A stretch of DNA of 64,000 nt, from positions 1 to 64,000 of the forward strand of contig JABTUQ010000006.1 of assembly GCA_015075225.1 (NCBI GenBank), in the 5' to 3' direction. This document shows, in pieces, positions 60,703 to 64,000 of this stretch. Source of the DNA: Burkholderiales bacterium (GTDB lineage: Bacteria; Pseudomonadota; Gammaproteobacteria; Burkholderiales; Nitrosomonadaceae). Position 1 is the stretch's first letter. Each line of letters starts with the position of its first letter. Below the pieces are notes generated by a model. That model did no database searches. It was not told the DNA's origin and worked only from the letters and a program-made list of their open reading frames with translations. The position numbers and the translations under genes were made by a program.

Positions 60703-62144
60703 ATGGATTTTTTGTTACCTGACTTTACACCAGCCTACCCTGAAATTTTCCTGTTGTTCATGGTTTGTGTGGTGATGCTTGCTGATTTATTTGCCGGTGA
60801 AAAAAATCGTTATCTGGCATTCTATTTATCTCTCTTGACGCTTGCTGGAGCAGCACTGGTCACCTGTGGAGTGGCATCATCTGATATTAGATATACATTT
60901 TTCGGTATGTTTGTCGGTGATGCGATGTCGGATACACTGAAACTGTTGATCTATCCAACAGTTGCAGCAGTTTTGATTTATTCACGTTCTTATATTAGTG
61001 CCCGCGGTTTGTTGAGAGGTGAATTTTTTAGTCTTTCACTTTTTGCTACTTTGGGCATGATGGTGATGGTTTCTGCTAATCATCTAATTACGCTTTATCT
61101 GGGGCTTGAACTTCTCGCGCTCTCACTTTATGCAATGGTAGCGTTACAACGTGAATCAGCCATCGCTACAGAGGCCGCTATTAAATTTTTCGTTTTGGGT
61201 GCATTGGCTTCCTGATTTTTACTTTATGGCATGTCAATGTTATATGACAACCAGATACTACAGTTACCAAGTTGGCGAAGGTCATTCAATCGGGTAAAGC
61301 AGACCATGAAATCTTTATTATTGGTTTGGTTTTTGTTGTGGCAGGCATCAGTTTTAAGTTGAGTGCTGTTCCTTTTCATATGTGGGCGCCTGATGTTTAT
61401 GAGGGCGCCCCTACCGCAGTTACCTTATTCATTCGTTCAGCACCCAAGTTTGCTGCATTTGGTTTCGTTATGCGATTGTTGGTTGAAGGGCTGGGTGATC
61501 TTGTAGCAGATTGGCAGGGAATGCTTGTGATACTGGCTGTGGCTTCCATGGCTGTCGGAAATATCGTGGCGATTGCGCAACAAAATATCAAACGGATGCT
61601 GGCATACTCCACGATTTCACATATGGGCTTTGTGCTGCTTGGCTTTATTGCAGCTGGTGAAAATGGTTACAGCGCTTCCATGTTTTATGTAATTGCTTAC
61701 GTGCTGATGACCCTGGGGGCTTTTGGCGTCATTCTGCTAATTTCCCGTGAAGGATTCGAAGCTGACAAGATTAGCGATTTCAAGGGGCTTAATCAACGTA
61801 GCCCATGGCTTGCTTTTATGATGTTGCTGGTGATGTTTTCGATGGCTGGGATTCCACCAATGATAGGTTTCTATGCAAAACTATCTGTTTTACAGGCTGC
61901 CTTAGAGGCTGGTTATATTTGGCTCGTAGTTGTGGCCGTTGTACTTTCACTGATCGGTGCGTTTTACTATTTGCGAATTATCAAATTCATGTATTTCGAC
62001 ATACCAGAGGAAGTTCAGCCGATATTATTCAGGCCAGATGTAAAGGTTCTTATTAGTTTGAATGGGCTGGCTATAGTTCTGTTGGGTATGTTTCCTCAAA
62101 TGCTGATGGGGTTAAGTTTATCTGCCATCCAGCATTCGATGTGA
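60703..62144 (+). pseudogene. nuoN: NADH-quinone oxidoreductase subunit N, stop codon and frameshift in the middle
   Basis: Antiporter-like subunit. ATG at 60703 (MDFLLPDFTPAYPEIFLLFM). The first part ends at TGA (61213-61215) directly after FFVLGALAS, where the family has Gly. The same phase continues [11 protein letters not shown] for a short way. The next phase starts near 61262 with [14 protein letters not shown] and runs through [20 protein letters not shown] to the normal C-terminus. The length is one base short of a multiple of three. Last gene of the nuo operon; it converges with the dehydrogenase gene 30 bases later. Confidence 0.87.
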
Positions 62145-62174
62145 TTCAGGATTTTTGGATGGCAGGTGAATATT

Positions 62175-63278
62175 TTATGGTTTGTCGTAGCTGATACGAT
62201 AGATCACGCCTGCCATCTCATCCGAGATTAGCAAGGCACCATCCGGCATTACTAAAACATCCACTGGCTTGCCCCAGGCTTCATTTTCCTGTAGCCAACC
62301 TTCTGCAAAGATTTCTTTCTTTGCAATCTTGCTTGCGTTATCAAGCTGTACCCGTTCAATACGATAACCAATCTTCTTGCTGCGATTCCATGAGCCGTGT
62401 TCTGCAATAAAGATATTGTTGCGGTATTCGGATGGAAACATTTCGCCTGTATAAAACCGTATTCCCATGGGAGCTACGTGAGGATCTAGTTCTGCGGCGG
62501 GAGGTATGAATTTATTACAATCATGCTTGGCTCCGAGTTTTGGATCGGCAACTTCTTTCCCATGGCAATATGGAAAGCCAAAATGTAAATCTTGTTTGGG
62601 AGCATGGTTTAGTTCATCTGGTGGTAAATTGTCTCCCATCCATTCCCGGCTGATATCGGTAAACCAAAGTTCCTTAGTAACCGGATGCCAATCAAAACCT
62701 TCAGTATTACGCACACCTTTGGCAACTATTTCGTAGTTTGAGCCATCGGGCCGGATGCGTGTAATAAGCGCTTGCTGATCAAGATTCAATTCACAAGCGT
62801 TGCAAGTCGAGCCTATCGGGACATAGAGCCAGCCATCCGGTCCAAACCCGATAAAGCGTCGGCCATGATAGGTTTCCTTGGGATAATCGGCCGTTATAAT
62901 GTGCGGCTGTGCGGGTTGATCAAGTTGATTCTCGATATTTTCGAATCGAAGAATTTTGTTCACTGAAGAAACAAACAGGGCTCCATCGTGAAAAGCAACT
63001 CCGGCCGGCATTTTCAGTTTGCTGGCTATGATGCGGATTTGGCGTTTTCCTTCATTCTCAGTAATGGCGTAAACGTTACCGGCCGATTTAGAACCGACAA
63101 ATACCGTACCTTTATCGCCTAGCGCCATTGCATGCGCATCCGGTACATTAGCCCATATGCTGATAGAAAAACCGGAGGGCAAGTTGATATTTCCAATAGG
63201 CAGCTCCGGCGTCTGAGCATTGTTTTGAAAACTAAGCGCACATAGTGACGCCATTAAAATAAAAGATGAAAATTTCAT
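62175..63278 (-). CDS. periplasmic sorbosone-dehydrogenase-like protein (PQQ-type beta-propeller)
   Basis: 367 residues with a signal peptide (MKFSSFILMASLCALSFQNN, cleavage after NNA). The body is a six-bladed propeller of the glucose/sorbosone dehydrogenase family: LPSGFSISIWANVPDAHAMA, then PAGVAFHDGALFVSSVNKIL, FIGFGPDGWLYVPIGSTCNA and IFIAEHGSWNRSKKIGYRIE. The substrate is uncertain; many members have no proven activity. No PQQ synthesis gene is visible in the window. ATG at 63278 is the natural start. Confidence 0.85.
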   Translation of the reverse strand: MKFSSFILMASLCALSFQNNAQTPELPIGNINLPSGFSISIWANVPDAHAMALGDKGTVFVGSKSAGNVYAITENEGKRQIRIIASKLKMPAGVAFHDGALFVSSVNKILRFENIENQLDQPAQPHIITADYPKETYHGRRFIGFGPDGWLYVPIGSTCNACELNLDQQALITRIRPDGSNYEIVAKGVRNTEGFDWHPVTKELWFTDISREWMGDNLPPDELNHAPKQDLHFGFPYCHGKEVADPKLGAKHDCNKFIPPAAELDPHVAPMGIRFYTGEMFPSEYRNNIFIAEHGSWNRSKKIGYRIERVQLDNASKIAKKEIFAEGWLQENEAWGKPVDVLVMPDGALLISDEMAGVIYRISYDKP

Positions 63279-63533
63279 ACAATTGAAAAAGTGAAAAATT
63301 ACAGAACTAGGACTTCAATGTTGAAGTAACTCGGATCCAAATAAAGTTTCGGGCAGTGCCTGAAATCTATGCGTGCGATGGTTTACGGCTATCCTTCCTG
63401 CTTGATGATCTTCCAGGCGCTAAATAAATAATTTTGTAACCCAGCCACTACTACACGCATCCTGTTGGTTTATTTGGCTTGAAATCAGTAAACCTGATCA
63501 CACAATGGTAGCGTATTTTTTAAGGAGAAAAGC
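63279..63533. other. divergent intergenic region upstream of htpG
   Basis: 255 bases between the divergent dehydrogenase and htpG genes. It contains the heat-shock promoter candidate at 63478-63506 and the ribosome site AAGGAGAAA at 63522-63530. No gene was found. Confidence 0.5.
63478..63506 (+). promoter_or_regulatory. candidate sigma-32 heat-shock promoter of htpG
   Basis: CTTGAAA, a perfect match to the heat-shock -35 element, is followed after 16 bases by CACAAT, a partial match to CCCCAT. It lies about 30 bases before the htpG start. Position and partner gene support it; the spacing and -10 are not ideal. Confidence 0.5.
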
Positions 63534-64000
63534 ATGCAAACTGCGGAAAACATCGAACATCTTAACTTCCAGGCTGAATCAAACCAGCTTTTGAAGCTGA
63601 TGATCCATTCTTTATACAGTAATAAGGAAATATTCCTGCGGGAATTGATTTCTAATGCTTCCGATGCTGCCGATAAACTTCGATTTGAAGGATTGTCTGA
63701 TGCAGCACTCTACGAATCGGATCCTGATCTCAAGATTCGAATTTCTTATGACAAAGAGGCGCGCACTCTCACGATTGCCGATAATGGCATCGGTATGTCC
63801 CGGCAGGAAGTGATCAATCATATCGGGACTATTGCTAAATCGGGGACGCGTGAATTTTTTAATTCGCTGACAGGTGATCAGGCCAAGGATGCAAATCTGA
63901 TTGGGCAGTTTGGCGTGGGTTTTTATTCGGCATTTATTGTGGCCGATAAAGTCACACTTATTACGCGCCGTGCGGGATTGACAGCTGAACATGGCGTGCG
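63534..64000 (+). CDS. htpG: chaperone protein HtpG (Hsp90), 5' part only
   Basis: Bacterial Hsp90. ATG at 63534 after AAGGAGAAA. The visible 155 residues are the ATPase domain: [20 protein letters not shown], then [20 protein letters not shown] with the catalytic Glu and nucleotide-binding Asn. [20 protein letters not shown] contains the Asp/Gly loop, and [20 protein letters not shown] the glycine-rich lid. The gene continues beyond the right edge. Confidence 0.96.
   Translation, partial: MQTAENIEHLNFQAESNQLLKLMIHSLYSNKEIFLRELISNASDAADKLRFEGLSDAALYESDPDLKIRISYDKEARTLTIADNGIGMSRQEVINHIGTIAKSGTREFFNSLTGDQAKDANLIGQFGVGFYSAFIVADKVTLITRRAGLTAEHGV

Noticed and set aside
62126-62162. GCCATCCA / TGGATGGC inverted repeat at the nuoN end as a terminator
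   Set aside because: The loop is over 20 bases, the stem is only 8 bp and overlaps coding sequence; no T tract follows.

Overview
The window looks like a chromosomal segment of a betaproteobacterium, most likely Nitrosomonas or a close relative. This is inferred from three things: the gene order tpiA-secG-tRNA-Leu-nuoA..N, an exosortase-A (XrtA/EpsH) exopolysaccharide locus, and a heavy load of insertion sequences. No rRNA gene or CRISPR array was seen.

Layout. (1) 1-9 kb: the start of a polyprenyl-phosphate sugar transferase gene running off the left edge, an HtrA-like protease, tRNA-Val, sdaA, tRNA-Ser, radA, a frame-disrupted rhlE-type helicase and ettA. (2) 9.2-25 kb: the exopolysaccharide locus, preceded by an orphan 59-codon gene and a candidate sigma-54 promoter. 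It encodes the outer-membrane export lipoprotein, Wzz-like chain-length protein, BY-type tyrosine kinase, beta-barrel-like protein, AAA ATPase, deacetylase, FemAB-like protein, two glycosyltransferases, XrtA-EpsI, amidotransferase and flippase. (3) 25-36 kb: an AT-rich accessory segment with a methyltransferase, three more glycosyltransferases and four IS copies (two IS3, two IS5-like) plus one IS630-like. Three of these IS copies sit inside one galU gene. (4) 36-39.5 kb: a Wzy-like ligase, another glycosyltransferase and methyltransferase, and a low-molecular-weight tyrosine phosphatase. (5) 39.6-46 kb: an MsbA-like ABC exporter, moeB, ctpA, envC and gpmA. (6) 46-62 kb: tpiA, secG, tRNA-Leu and the complete 14-gene nuo operon for respiratory complex I. 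(7) 62-64 kb: a sorbosone-dehydrogenase-like periplasmic protein and the start of htpG behind a candidate heat-shock promoter.

The locus in (1)-(4) would assemble a polysaccharide on undecaprenyl phosphate, flip it, polymerise it, and export it under tyrosine kinase/phosphatase control. XrtA would process PEP-CTERM proteins, but no PEP-CTERM substrate gene and no prsK/prsR regulator was found in the window.

A striking overall feature is the number of broken reading frames: rhlE, femAB, xrtA, the flippase, galU, all transposases, nuoG, nuoL, nuoM and nuoN. At most breaks the family sequence returns if one unit of a short direct repeat is restored (CGCG to CG, TCTC to TC, GTGT to GT, TATA to TA, or a shortened homopolymer). 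Conserved complex I genes are unlikely to decay this way together, so sequence or assembly error is the leading explanation. A real slippage process cannot be excluded from the sequence alone. Product calls for these genes are firm; their functional state is not.
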